A stretch of 64,000 nucleotides of DNA from Dialister sp900541485. Lineage in GTDB: Bacteria; Bacillota; Negativicutes; Veillonellales; Dialisteraceae. Every line of letters begins with the position of its first letter. Position 1 is the first letter of the stretch. The DNA lies in the NCBI GenBank assembly GCA_965119665.1, contig OZ221974.1, positions 620,001-684,000 of the forward strand, written 5' to 3'. The translations under genes were made by a program, and so were the position numbers. The notes under the pieces were generated by a model. That model saw only the letters and a list, made by a program, of their open reading frames with translations. It made no database searches and had not been told where the DNA came from. Below, in pieces: positions 35,121 through 42,854 of the stretch.

Positions 35121-36299
35121 TTAATGCTTTGTCTGTTCCAAATGCAAGGCAGCAGCTCTGTTTACATCAAAGGCTTTGATGAGTTCGGAAACTGCCTGGC
35201 TTGGAGAAATAGCGCCTGTCAGTACAGCGGCACGTACCTGGGGGATCCGGTTTTTTATCACCGGGTTTTCAAAGAACAGATTATGCAGATGTTCATCAAT
35301 CATGCTGCGTACCCAGGAGAGAACCTGACGCTGACGTCTGTTTTCAAAGACGCCCGATTTTTTCGTCACTTTTTCGAATTCTCTCATGACTGCCCAAAGT
35401 TCCAGAAGTCCCGTCTTTTTTAAGGCGGAGCAACGGTATGCGTGGGTTTCCCAGCCTTCGGTAGCAGGACGGATAAATTCGACCATTCGTTCATATTCGC
35501 CCTGTGTGACTTTCGCACGTTCCAGATTATCGCCGTCTGCTTTGTTGACTACGATGGCATCGGCAAGTTCCATGATGCCTTTTTTGATGCCCTGCAGGTC
35601 ATCGCCTGCACCGGTCAGTACGACAAGCATGAAAAAGTCTACCATATCACGGACTGTGGTTTCCGACTGGCCTACGCCTACGGTTTCCACAAGAATTACG
35701 TCATAGCCTGCCGCTTCGCAAAGAAGCATGGTTTCACGGCTCTTCCGTGCGACACCGCCCAGTGTCCCCTTGGACGGGGACGGACGGATAAAGCAGTTCG
35801 GTTCTCTGGATAGTGTCTGCATACGGGTCTTATCGCCGAGGATTGATCCGCCGGTGATAGAACTTGTCGGGTCGATTGCCAGTGCTGCTACTTTATAGCC
35901 CTGCTGACAAAGCATGGTACCAAAAGATTCGATGAAACTACTTTTCCCTGCTCCGGGTACACCGGTAATACCGATGCGCAATGCTTTTCCCGTACGTGGG
36001 AGAAGTCCCTGGAGTACCCGCTGTGCTCTGTCAAAATCCTTAGGAGCATTACTTTCAATAAGGGTAATGGCTTTGGAGAGAATCATACGGTCTCCTTTGG
36101 ATACCCCTTCTATGTATTCTTCTACAGATAATTTTTTACGGAGCGGTACCTTACGAAGCTTAGCCTCTGTCGGATATTCCTTGGCGCCTGTCACGCTGTT
36201 CATGGCGGTATCAATGCCGCGCATGACGGAGCAGGCAAATTCGGGGTTTGCTTCTTTGGGTACCCAGCTTGGTCTTAAGTCATCATCGTTTTGGGCCAT
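35121..36299 (-). CDS. meaB: Methylmalonyl-CoA mutase-associated GTPase MeaB, copy 1
   Basis: G-protein chaperone that loads and protects adenosylcobalamin on methylmalonyl-CoA mutase. The 392-residue product has P-loop GVPGAGKSS (about 114-122), the DPTSSITGGSILGDKTRM block, ETVGVGQSE and NKADGDN. It is about 60 residues longer at the N-terminus than the second copy, with MAQNDDDLRPSWVPKEANPE of no known role. It follows mutB by 12 nt, the usual order mutA-mutB-meaB. Confidence 0.94.
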   Translation of the reverse strand: MAQNDDDLRPSWVPKEANPEFACSVMRGIDTAMNSVTGAKEYPTEAKLRKVPLRKKLSVEEYIEGVSKGDRMILSKAITLIESNAPKDFDRAQRVLQGLLPRTGKALRIGITGVPGAGKSSFIESFGTMLCQQGYKVAALAIDPTSSITGGSILGDKTRMQTLSREPNCFIRPSPSKGTLGGVARKSRETMLLCEAAGYDVILVETVGVGQSETTVRDMVDFFMLVVLTGAGDDLQGIKKGIMELADAIVVNKADGDNLERAKVTQGEYERMVEFIRPATEGWETHAYRCSALKKTGLLELWAVMREFEKVTKKSGVFENRRQRQVLSWVRSMIDEHLHNLFFENPVIKNRIPQVRAAVLTGAISPSQAVSELIKAFDVNRAAALHLEQTKH

Positions 36300-36310
36300 A
36301 TCACTATACC

Positions 36311-38506
36311 TTAACCTTCCTTGGCTTCCGCTTCAGCACGGTCAACAAGCATGTGGAGCAATTTAATGCAGCATTCCGGGATATTGGTGCCCGGTCCGAA
36401 GATGGCCTGTGCACCATGTTCGTAGAGGAAATCATAATCCTGTGCAGGGATAACGCCGCCGATGCAGACGAGGATATCTTCACGGTGATGTTTCTTCAAT
36501 TCTTCTACGATAGCAGGTAACAGGGTCTTATGACCTGCTGCCAGAGAGGAGAAGCCAACCATATGAACGTCGTTGTCCACCGCATCCTGTGCAGCTTCTT
36601 CCGGTGTCTGGAACAGAGGACCTACGTCGACGTCCCAGCCCATATCTGCAAAGGATGTTGCCAATACTTTCTGGCCTCTGTCGTGACCGTCCTGACCCAT
36701 CTTTGCCAGGAAAATACGGGGACGACGACCTTCAAGTTCTTCAAATCTGTCAGCCAGTTTCTTTGCTTCTTGCAACTGTCCGGAATTATCAAATTCTGAA
36801 GAGTAAACTCCGGAAATGGTGTGAATGGTCGCATTGAAACGGCCGGATACTTTTTCAACTGCGTCGGAAATTTCACCCAACGATGCACGGTCATGGGCTG
36901 CCTGTACGGCCAATTCCAGAAGGTTACCGTTGTCACGGCTTTCTGCCGCTTTGGTGATAGCTTCCAGATCGCGTGCTACCGCATCAGGATCACGGATGCT
37001 TCTCAGTTTTTCCAGACGTTTAATCTGTGCATTACGTACAGCCGTATTATCGATGGAAAGAACGTTCAACGGATCTTCCTTAGCCAGACGGTACTTATTC
37101 AGGCCGACAATGGTTTCTTTACCGCTGTCGATGTTAGCCTGACGGCGAGCCGCACATTCTTCGATACGCATTTTCGGAAGACCGGTGGAAATAGCTTTTG
37201 CCATGCCGCCCAGGGCTTCGACTTCCTGAATGTGGCCCCAAGCACGACGGATAATCTGGTTTGTCAGATATTCTACATAGTAGGAACCGCCCCAGGGATC
37301 GATAATTTTGCAGGCTTTGGTTTCATCCTGGATATAGAGCTGTGTATTACGAGCCAGACGTGCGGAGAAGTCGGTCGGAAGTGCGATAGCTTCGTCCAAT
37401 GCGTTGGTATGCAGGGACTGGGTATGTCCGAGAGCTGCCGACATAGCTTCCATACAGGTACGTGCAATGTTATTGAACGGATCCTGTTCTGTCAGTGACC
37501 AGCCGGATGTCTGGGAGTGAGTACGGAGTGCCATGGATTTCGGGTTTTCCGCACCGAACTGTTTCAGAATCTTTGCCCAGAGAACACGAGCTGCTCTCAT
37601 CTTTGCAATTTCCATGAAGTAGTTCTTGCCCTGATCCCAGAAGAAGGACAGACGTTTTGCAAAGGCATCGACAGGAAGTCCTGCTTTTTCGCCGCAACGG
37701 ATATATTCCATACCGTCTGCCAGCGTGTAACCGATTTCCAGGTCGCAGGTAGCGCCGCATTCCTGGATATGGTAACCGGAAATGGAGATACTGTTGAACT
37801 TAGGCATATACTTCGTTGTATATTCGAAAATATCACCGATAATACGCATGGACATAGCCGGCGGATAAATGTAGGTGTTACGAACCATGAATTCCTTCAG
37901 GATATCGTTCTGAATCGTACCGGCGAGAATCTTTTTATCTACGCCCTGTTCGAGTCCGGCGGAGATGAAGAATGCCAGAATCGGAAGTACGGCGCCGTTC
38001 ATTGTCATGGAAACGGACATCTGGTCCAGCGGGATACCTGCGAAAAGAATGTTCATATCGAGCATGGAGCAAACGGAAACGCCTGCTTTACCTACGTCGC
38101 CGATAACACGGGGGTTATCCGCATCATAGCCGCGGTGTGTCGGGAGGTCGAATGCAATGGACAGCCCTTTCTGGCCTGCTGCCAGGTTTCTGCGGTAAAA
38201 TGCGTTAGATTCTTCTGCTGTGGAGAACCCTGCATACTGACGTACTGTCCATGGACGGAATACGTACATGGTGGAGTACGGTCCGCGCAGGAACGGCGGG
38301 ATACCGCTCATAAAGTCCAAATGGTTGCAGCTGTCATATACATCTTTTGTATAAAGAGGTCCTACGGGGATACGTTCCATGGTCATTTCATAAAGATCAT
38401 CATAGGACTTGCCCGTTGTTTTTTCCAGACCCTCTTTCCATTCATCATAAGAACAATGGGGATGTTCTTCCAGGTTAACTTTTGTAAAATCCGGATTCAC
38501 TGCCAT
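36311..38506 (-). CDS. mutB: Methylmalonyl-CoA mutase large (alpha) subunit
   Basis: Catalytic subunit interconverting succinyl-CoA and (R)-methylmalonyl-CoA with adenosylcobalamin. It has 731 residues: an N-terminal TIM-barrel domain with RQYAGFSTAEESN (substrate Tyr), AFDLPTHRGYD and MVRNTYIYPP (CoA-carboxylate Arg), and a C-terminal cobalamin-binding domain with GQDGHDRGQ (His about 608 as lower ligand), SSLAAGH and CIGGVIP. The Tyr and Arg favour methylmalonyl- over isobutyryl-CoA. Its start follows the mutA stop by one base. Confidence 0.96.
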   Translation of the reverse strand: MAVNPDFTKVNLEEHPHCSYDEWKEGLEKTTGKSYDDLYEMTMERIPVGPLYTKDVYDSCNHLDFMSGIPPFLRGPYSTMYVFRPWTVRQYAGFSTAEESNAFYRRNLAAGQKGLSIAFDLPTHRGYDADNPRVIGDVGKAGVSVCSMLDMNILFAGIPLDQMSVSMTMNGAVLPILAFFISAGLEQGVDKKILAGTIQNDILKEFMVRNTYIYPPAMSMRIIGDIFEYTTKYMPKFNSISISGYHIQECGATCDLEIGYTLADGMEYIRCGEKAGLPVDAFAKRLSFFWDQGKNYFMEIAKMRAARVLWAKILKQFGAENPKSMALRTHSQTSGWSLTEQDPFNNIARTCMEAMSAALGHTQSLHTNALDEAIALPTDFSARLARNTQLYIQDETKACKIIDPWGGSYYVEYLTNQIIRRAWGHIQEVEALGGMAKAISTGLPKMRIEECAARRQANIDSGKETIVGLNKYRLAKEDPLNVLSIDNTAVRNAQIKRLEKLRSIRDPDAVARDLEAITKAAESRDNGNLLELAVQAAHDRASLGEISDAVEKVSGRFNATIHTISGVYSSEFDNSGQLQEAKKLADRFEELEGRRPRIFLAKMGQDGHDRGQKVLATSFADMGWDVDVGPLFQTPEEAAQDAVDNDVHMVGFSSLAAGHKTLLPAIVEELKKHHREDILVCIGGVIPAQDYDFLYEHGAQAIFGPGTNIPECCIKLLHMLVDRAEAEAKEG

Positions 38507-38507
38507 G

Positions 38508-40787
38508 TTATTTTACCTCCTCTTCCGTAATCTTTATTCCTTTTTTGCCCTGGAGCATACGGAGGATCTGATAGCAATTTGCTTTGACACTGATAAATTC
38601 ATCAATGCCCGCCTCACGATAAACAGGTTCCAAGTCTTTCGGTGCCGCACCTGCCAGGAAAAGGACGCCGTCTCCCAGTACTTCTTTCAGACGGGGAGCC
38701 AGAGCCGGTACATCTTCAGGATAGGTGGCATCGGTAGAGCAGATAACTGCGCCGTCATAAGGAGTGCCCTTATCGTCAATGCCGGCTTTCAGTGCTTCTA
38801 CGCACTTATCCCAACGGGATCCCGGTTTTCCTTCATCATCCTGGAAACCTTCGTTCAGGTGGATATTAAATTCACCGACCTGGAGGAAGCTGGTAGAGAA
38901 GTCCGCTCTTGCTTTATGCTGCGGAATCGGTCCCATATTAGCGAGGAAGATTTCTACATTCTTGCCTGTTTCTTTTTTATAAGCTGCCGTATCCATACGG
39001 AGTTTTTCAAAGCGTTCTGTCCAGCGATGGGGGTAAATTTTTCTTACTTCGATAGAGCCGCCATCTGATTTTTCGGCAGTTTTCACTTCTCCAATGGTAG
39101 CCCCTGCAGAGAAAGCGGCAATTGCTTTTTCGACAAGTTCACCTTCGCCGGCTTTACCGATATCTGCCAGTGTATCGTTCAGATATACTTTGTCGATATC
39201 GGAACGGTATTTTTCAACACCTTCGGACAGTTCTTTTTTCAGTGCCGGTGTGTCTTCCGGACGCGGTTCGAGAAGTTCTTCCGTCATATTCGGATACATA
39301 TTCGTTCCGACAGCACTGTCCTTGCGGAGTTCGAGTGCTTTGAAACGTTTATTCAGAACTTCGAGAATCTGTTTCTGCGGATATTCTTCCTGCAGTGCTT
39401 TTACGATACCGCCGAGAGATTCGATTTTCTGGAATTCAGCCCAGATTTTTTCAGCCATTTCTTTGGTTAATGCTTCAATGCCCCAGGATCCGCCTGCCGG
39501 GTCAATCGGGCGAAGCATACCGAATTCTTCCTGTAGCATGATATGAAGGTTTCTTGCAATACGGCGGGAGAATTCGTCGCCTTTACGAACGGTTTCATCG
39601 TAAGGTTCATTTTCATAGGTGTCTACGCCACCGACAACAGCAGAGAAAATCTGTGTGGTATTGCGGAGCATATTAACACCGATATCATAAATGGTTTTTG
39701 TAAATAAAGCCGGGCGTGCATGAATCTTTGCAGAGCAGTCTGCTTCATCAGCGCCGAAAGCTTTCATAATATTTGCCCAAACCTGGCGTGCTGCACGGAG
39801 CTTAGCAATTTCGATGTAGAAAATTGCTCCTGTGTTAAAGCCGAAGTTGATGGAACGTGCTATGTCCTGAATGGAAATACCGCGTTTCTGCATCTGGCGG
39901 ATATATTCCACTGCCATAGCAAAGGTATAAGCGACTTCCTGGACTGCATTACAGCCGCCGCGGGAGAATACGTCACTTCTTGCCATAACGGTACGCAGAC
40001 CGGGAGCATTTTTTCTTGCCCAACGGATGCATTCTGCCATATCATCATAGTCTTTATCCAGAGATTCACCGAGTTTGCCGTTCCGGACAAGCTGTGCTAT
40101 CGGGTTTGCTCCGATCACACCATGAAGTTTGCTGACATCTTTTCCCTGAGCCTTCAGTGCAGAAGCTACAAGTGCCAGCAGACGAAGTGAGGAAGCACCG
40201 GTGTACATCATGAACGGAATATTTTCCAAATCAAGTCCGTCAAGCAGTGTATGCATATCTTCCAAAGTGGTAATGCTTACCCCGTAGTCACCCGGTTCTT
40301 TGGCATCTTTTACGTCGATACCTTCTGCCGTAGCGCTGTCAATGCGGACATTATAAACGGTAGAACCTCTGTCAATTTCATGCTTCAGAAGTTCATTATT
40401 TTCTTTTGGCAAAGTTTCATCACAAGCCTGTGCAATTCCCCAAGGAGCACATTTATATCCGTTCACCGTCGCACCGCGCAGATAGTCACCCATTCCCGGG
40501 TAATCATCGGTCGGAAGAATGGCTTCCTGTGCATCAGGGCCTGTACTCTTTGTATAAATCGGGCTAAAGGTAATTCCTTCGTAAGTATTGGTATACATGA
40601 TTTTATCGAAAGGTTTACCTTTTAAAAGCGCATTACATGCCTCCACCCATTCTTCATAGGTAGGTGGTGTAAATTCGTCAAACTCTACTTGCGGAAATTC
40701 GGCTTTTTCATTTGATTTTTTCAAAATTTCTTCTAACTCTTTATCAGTCAGTTGTTTTACCGAATCCTGGGACTTCTGTTCATCCAT
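38508..40787 (-). CDS. mutA: Methylmalonyl-CoA mutase small (beta) subunit
   Basis: Non-catalytic partner of MutB in the bacterial heterodimeric mutase. The 759-residue protein has the mutase barrel without the catalytic set and a C-terminal cobalamin-type fold that lacks the DxHxxG motif, as normal for this subunit. It is somewhat longer than typical small subunits (about 640 residues), with an acidic N-terminal extension. AAGGAGG precedes the ATG. A cobalamin riboswitch with terminator lies in its leader. Confidence 0.93.
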   Translation of the reverse strand: MDEQKSQDSVKQLTDKELEEILKKSNEKAEFPQVEFDEFTPPTYEEWVEACNALLKGKPFDKIMYTNTYEGITFSPIYTKSTGPDAQEAILPTDDYPGMGDYLRGATVNGYKCAPWGIAQACDETLPKENNELLKHEIDRGSTVYNVRIDSATAEGIDVKDAKEPGDYGVSITTLEDMHTLLDGLDLENIPFMMYTGASSLRLLALVASALKAQGKDVSKLHGVIGANPIAQLVRNGKLGESLDKDYDDMAECIRWARKNAPGLRTVMARSDVFSRGGCNAVQEVAYTFAMAVEYIRQMQKRGISIQDIARSINFGFNTGAIFYIEIAKLRAARQVWANIMKAFGADEADCSAKIHARPALFTKTIYDIGVNMLRNTTQIFSAVVGGVDTYENEPYDETVRKGDEFSRRIARNLHIMLQEEFGMLRPIDPAGGSWGIEALTKEMAEKIWAEFQKIESLGGIVKALQEEYPQKQILEVLNKRFKALELRKDSAVGTNMYPNMTEELLEPRPEDTPALKKELSEGVEKYRSDIDKVYLNDTLADIGKAGEGELVEKAIAAFSAGATIGEVKTAEKSDGGSIEVRKIYPHRWTERFEKLRMDTAAYKKETGKNVEIFLANMGPIPQHKARADFSTSFLQVGEFNIHLNEGFQDDEGKPGSRWDKCVEALKAGIDDKGTPYDGAVICSTDATYPEDVPALAPRLKEVLGDGVLFLAGAAPKDLEPVYREAGIDEFISVKANCYQILRMLQGKKGIKITEEEVK

Positions 40788-40961
40788 GAAAACATCCTCC
40801 TTATAATAATTTTAGACAATTCCCCAGAAAATAATGATTCGTATCTTTCATCTGTAAAAACGCAGGCATATATCAAAAAGCCGACATTTTTTTAATGATT
40901 TGACGGAATCACTTTTCACATCGCCGATATTTGCACCTCCTTACCACGCTCTCATATCAAT

Positions 40962-40996
40962 AAAAAACGACTATCAAGAGAATTAATGATAGCCGG
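40962..40996 (-). terminator. Expression-platform terminator of the mutAB riboswitch
   Basis: Minus-strand stem GGCTATCA / TGATAGTC with a 10-nt loop followed by GTTTTTTATT, between the aptamer and the mutA ribosome-binding site. Confidence 0.85.
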
Positions 40997-41047
40997 ACAA
41001 GGAAATTTCCTAATCCCCTCCCCATCTCTCGCAGGTATAACGGTGAT

Positions 41048-41205
41048 TTTCAGACAGATAGTTCTCCTGGCTTAAGTTCCTCATTTATACCGCCTTCCCG
41101 GTTTCCCAGTGGCATAGTTGGTATAAACTCCCTTTACAGTGGCGGGACCGCTCCGGATTCGACCGGATTCTCTTTTATGCTTTCGCATCTGTCCGCTGTA
41201 TGAAA
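41048..41205 (-). promoter_or_regulatory. Cobalamin riboswitch of the mutAB-meaB operon
   Basis: Minus-strand elements in order: GGACAGATGCGAAAGC, GAGAATCCGGTCGAATCCGG, GCGGTCCCGCCACTGTAA, ATGCCACTGGGAAACCGGG, and the B12-box AGCCAGGAGAACTATCTGTC. The terminator at 40996-40962 follows. The sequence therefore predicts premature termination when adenosylcobalamin is bound, i.e. repression of a B12-dependent enzyme by its own cofactor, unless the platform works in the opposite sense. Confidence 0.93.
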
Positions 41206-41227
41206 TTGTCTAAATAACTACATTTTT

Positions 41228-41256
41228 AGTATAATTCATTGTATTCTAAGTGTCAA
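41228..41256 (-). promoter_or_regulatory. Promoter of the mutAB-meaB operon
   Basis: Perfect TTGACA (41256-41251), 17-nt spacer, TATACT (41233-41228). Predicted start about 41221, just before the aptamer. Confidence 0.82.
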
Positions 41257-41419
41257 TCAATCTATATCTATTTATCATATATTTTATTCTTATCTCAAAA
41301 GAATAAAAGTTATTATTTTATTTGCATTTTGTAATATTTTTATCATATAATAATTGTGATATTTATTTGATATTTAATATCCCGCTATAAAACGGTATCA
41401 TTTTATGAGGAGGAAACCT

Positions 41420-41914
41420 ATGGCAGCCGATGAAAAAAGCGCATTGACCAAGGAAGCACTTAAGCTCAGTAAACAATTTGAGGAAATGGACGGCCGTCGT
41501 CCGCGTCTGTTTCTCCCCGAATTAGAAGATGACGATGATAAGGAAGCCCGTAAAATAGCAGCTACCGTTTTTGCCGACCAAGGATGGGATGTCGACGTCG
41601 GACCTCTGCTTGCTCCGGAAGTTTCCGCACAAACCGCTGCAGATAATGATGTCCATTTCATTTTTTATACGTCAAAAAGTCCTACGATGACAAAAGCGGT
41701 TATCCCTATGTCACAAACATTGGCTATGATGGGACGTGATGATATATTAATCGCCGCCCACCAGGTAAAAAAAGAAGATAAGGAATTACTTTTCCGCTAC
41801 GGAATTGTGGCTGCCTTTGATGAGACAGCCTCCTTTGAGGAAACCAGTCTCACCATGCTCCGCCTGCTTATTTCTCTGGCAAAAGAAGCAGAACGGGAAC
41901 CTGACGCTTATTAA
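41420..41914 (+). CDS. Stand-alone pseudo-cobalamin-binding protein related to the MutB C-terminus
   Basis: A 164-residue protein that follows the MutB C-terminal domain block by block: KLSKQFEEMDGRRPRLFLPE matches KLADRFEELEGRRPRIFLAK, and FADQGWDVDVGPLLAPEVSA matches FADMGWDVDVGPLFQTPEEA. The cobalamin site is lost: GQDGHDRGQ is LEDDDDKEA here and CIGGVIP is IAAHQVK. It should keep the fold but not bind cobalamin base-off. ATG at 41420 has GAGGAGG eight bases upstream. It is divergent from mutAB. Possible roles are a structural partner, inhibitor or assembly factor of a mutase. Confidence 0.72.
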   Translation: MAADEKSALTKEALKLSKQFEEMDGRRPRLFLPELEDDDDKEARKIAATVFADQGWDVDVGPLLAPEVSAQTAADNDVHFIFYTSKSPTMTKAVIPMSQTLAMMGRDDILIAAHQVKKEDKELLFRYGIVAAFDETASFEETSLTMLRLLISLAKEAEREPDAY

Positions 41915-41920
41915 TGATCA

Positions 41921-41962
41921 TTAGAAAAGCCGTAGAATTTATAACTTCTATGGCTCTTTTTA
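41921..41962 (+). terminator. Terminator of the pseudo-cobalamin-binding gene
   Basis: Stem AAAAGCCGTAGAA / TTCTATGGCTCTTTT with one G-U pair and a bulge, followed by T. Confidence 0.75.
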
Positions 41963-42000
41963 ATTCTTGTATCCGGAAATTTTTATCAGAAAAAAATCAC

Positions 42001-42034
42001 ACAAAAAAAGCAGTGCCGTAGCACTGCTTTTTTA
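42001..42034 (-). terminator. Terminator of the mcm-mmd operon
   Basis: Stem AAAAAAGCAGTGC / GCACTGCTTTTTT with tetraloop, just below the mmdC stop. Confidence 0.9.
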
Positions 42035-42043
42035 TTGTGAGAA

Positions 42044-42466
42044 TTAGCCAACTGTGAAGAGTGTGTCTCCACCCTGTACGCTCTGGCCTTCGGATACAGG
42101 CATGCCTGTAATCTTGCCATCGCAAGGAGCCATGATCGGGTTACCCATCTTCATAGCTTCGAGAACAAGAACTTCGTCACCGGAAGCTACTGCATCACCA
42201 ACGCGTTTGTTGATTTTGATAACTTTGCCGGGCATCGGAGCTTCAACAACTTCGCCTGCGCCTGCAGGAGCTGCTGCGGGAGCCGGAGCTACTGCCGGTG
42301 CGGGAGCTGCTGCGGGAGCCGGAGCTGCTGCCGGTGCGGGAGCTGCTGCCGGTGCGGGAGCTGCTGCGGGAGCCGGAGCTGCTGCCGGTGCTGCTGCTAC
42401 TGCGCCACCGTCTTTAACTACTACATCGTAATCTTGGCCGTTAACTGTTACGGTAAATTTTCTCAT
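42044..42466 (-). CDS. mmdC: Biotin carboxyl carrier (gamma) subunit of methylmalonyl-CoA decarboxylase
   Basis: Carries the carboxyl group from the alpha subunit to the membrane subunit. The 140-residue protein has an N-terminal RKFTVTVNGQDYDVVV, a linker of about 48 residues made of Ala-Pro-Ala repeats (encoded by a GC-rich repeated stretch, about 42254-42400), and a biotinyl domain with VLEAMKMGNPI (biotinylated Lys in AMKM). Start at 42466 has AGGAGG upstream; 12 earlier codons overlap that site. Last gene of the operon. Confidence 0.94.
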   Translation of the reverse strand: MRKFTVTVNGQDYDVVVKDGGAVAAAPAAAPAPAAAPAPAAAPAPAAAPAPAAAPAPAVAPAPAAAPAGAGEVVEAPMPGKVIKINKRVGDAVASGDEVLVLEAMKMGNPIMAPCDGKITGMPVSEGQSVQGGDTLFTVG

Positions 42467-42502
42467 TGTTTTTCCTCCTAATTTTGTACTTTCAACTTTC
42501 AA

Positions 42503-42811
42503 TTAGAACTGCTGGTTGCCGGAAACACCTGCGATACGAGCGCCTGTTGTCCAGCCGGTTCTAGCTGCCGGGCGGATAGAAACGATTTCACCGCCGCCCA
42601 TAGCAACGATTGCTGCGGCAATAGCTGCTACTACAGCACCATTATCTCCAGCTCTGGGAGCTGCTGCCGGTGCTGCTTTTTTAGAAGCTGCTGCCGGTGC
42701 CGGTGCTGCGGACTGATTGAGAGATGAACGTACTTGCCAGATCATGATCAGGGCAATTACTGCTACTACGGCAGCAAATACCGCGATATACATAACTGTA
42801 TCGTTATTCAT
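42503..42811 (-). CDS. mmdD: Delta subunit (OadG-like) of methylmalonyl-CoA decarboxylase
   Basis: Small membrane anchor that holds the decarboxylase complex together. The 102-residue product has one transmembrane helix (VMYIAVFAAVVAVIALIMIW), an Ala/Pro-rich linker, and a C-terminal segment with NGAVVAAIAAAIVAMGGG and SIRPAARTGWTTGARIAG typical of OadG/MmdD. It lies between mmdA and mmdC with short gaps. Confidence 0.9.
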   Translation of the reverse strand: MNNDTVMYIAVFAAVVAVIALIMIWQVRSSLNQSAAPAPAAASKKAAPAAAPRAGDNGAVVAAIAAAIVAMGGGEIVSIRPAARTGWTTGARIAGVSGNQQF

Positions 42812-42854
42812 CTATACCCATCCTTTCAAATATCATCAATGTATTAGCTATCTA

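Noticed and set aside
37517..38530. 337-codon plus-strand open frame opposite mutB
   Set aside because: It is a shadow of mutB, with unlikely amino-acid composition and no start signal.
42054..42431. Plus-strand open frame opposite mmdC rich in Gly-Ala
   Set aside because: Shadow of the Ala-Pro repeat linker of mmdC on the other strand.
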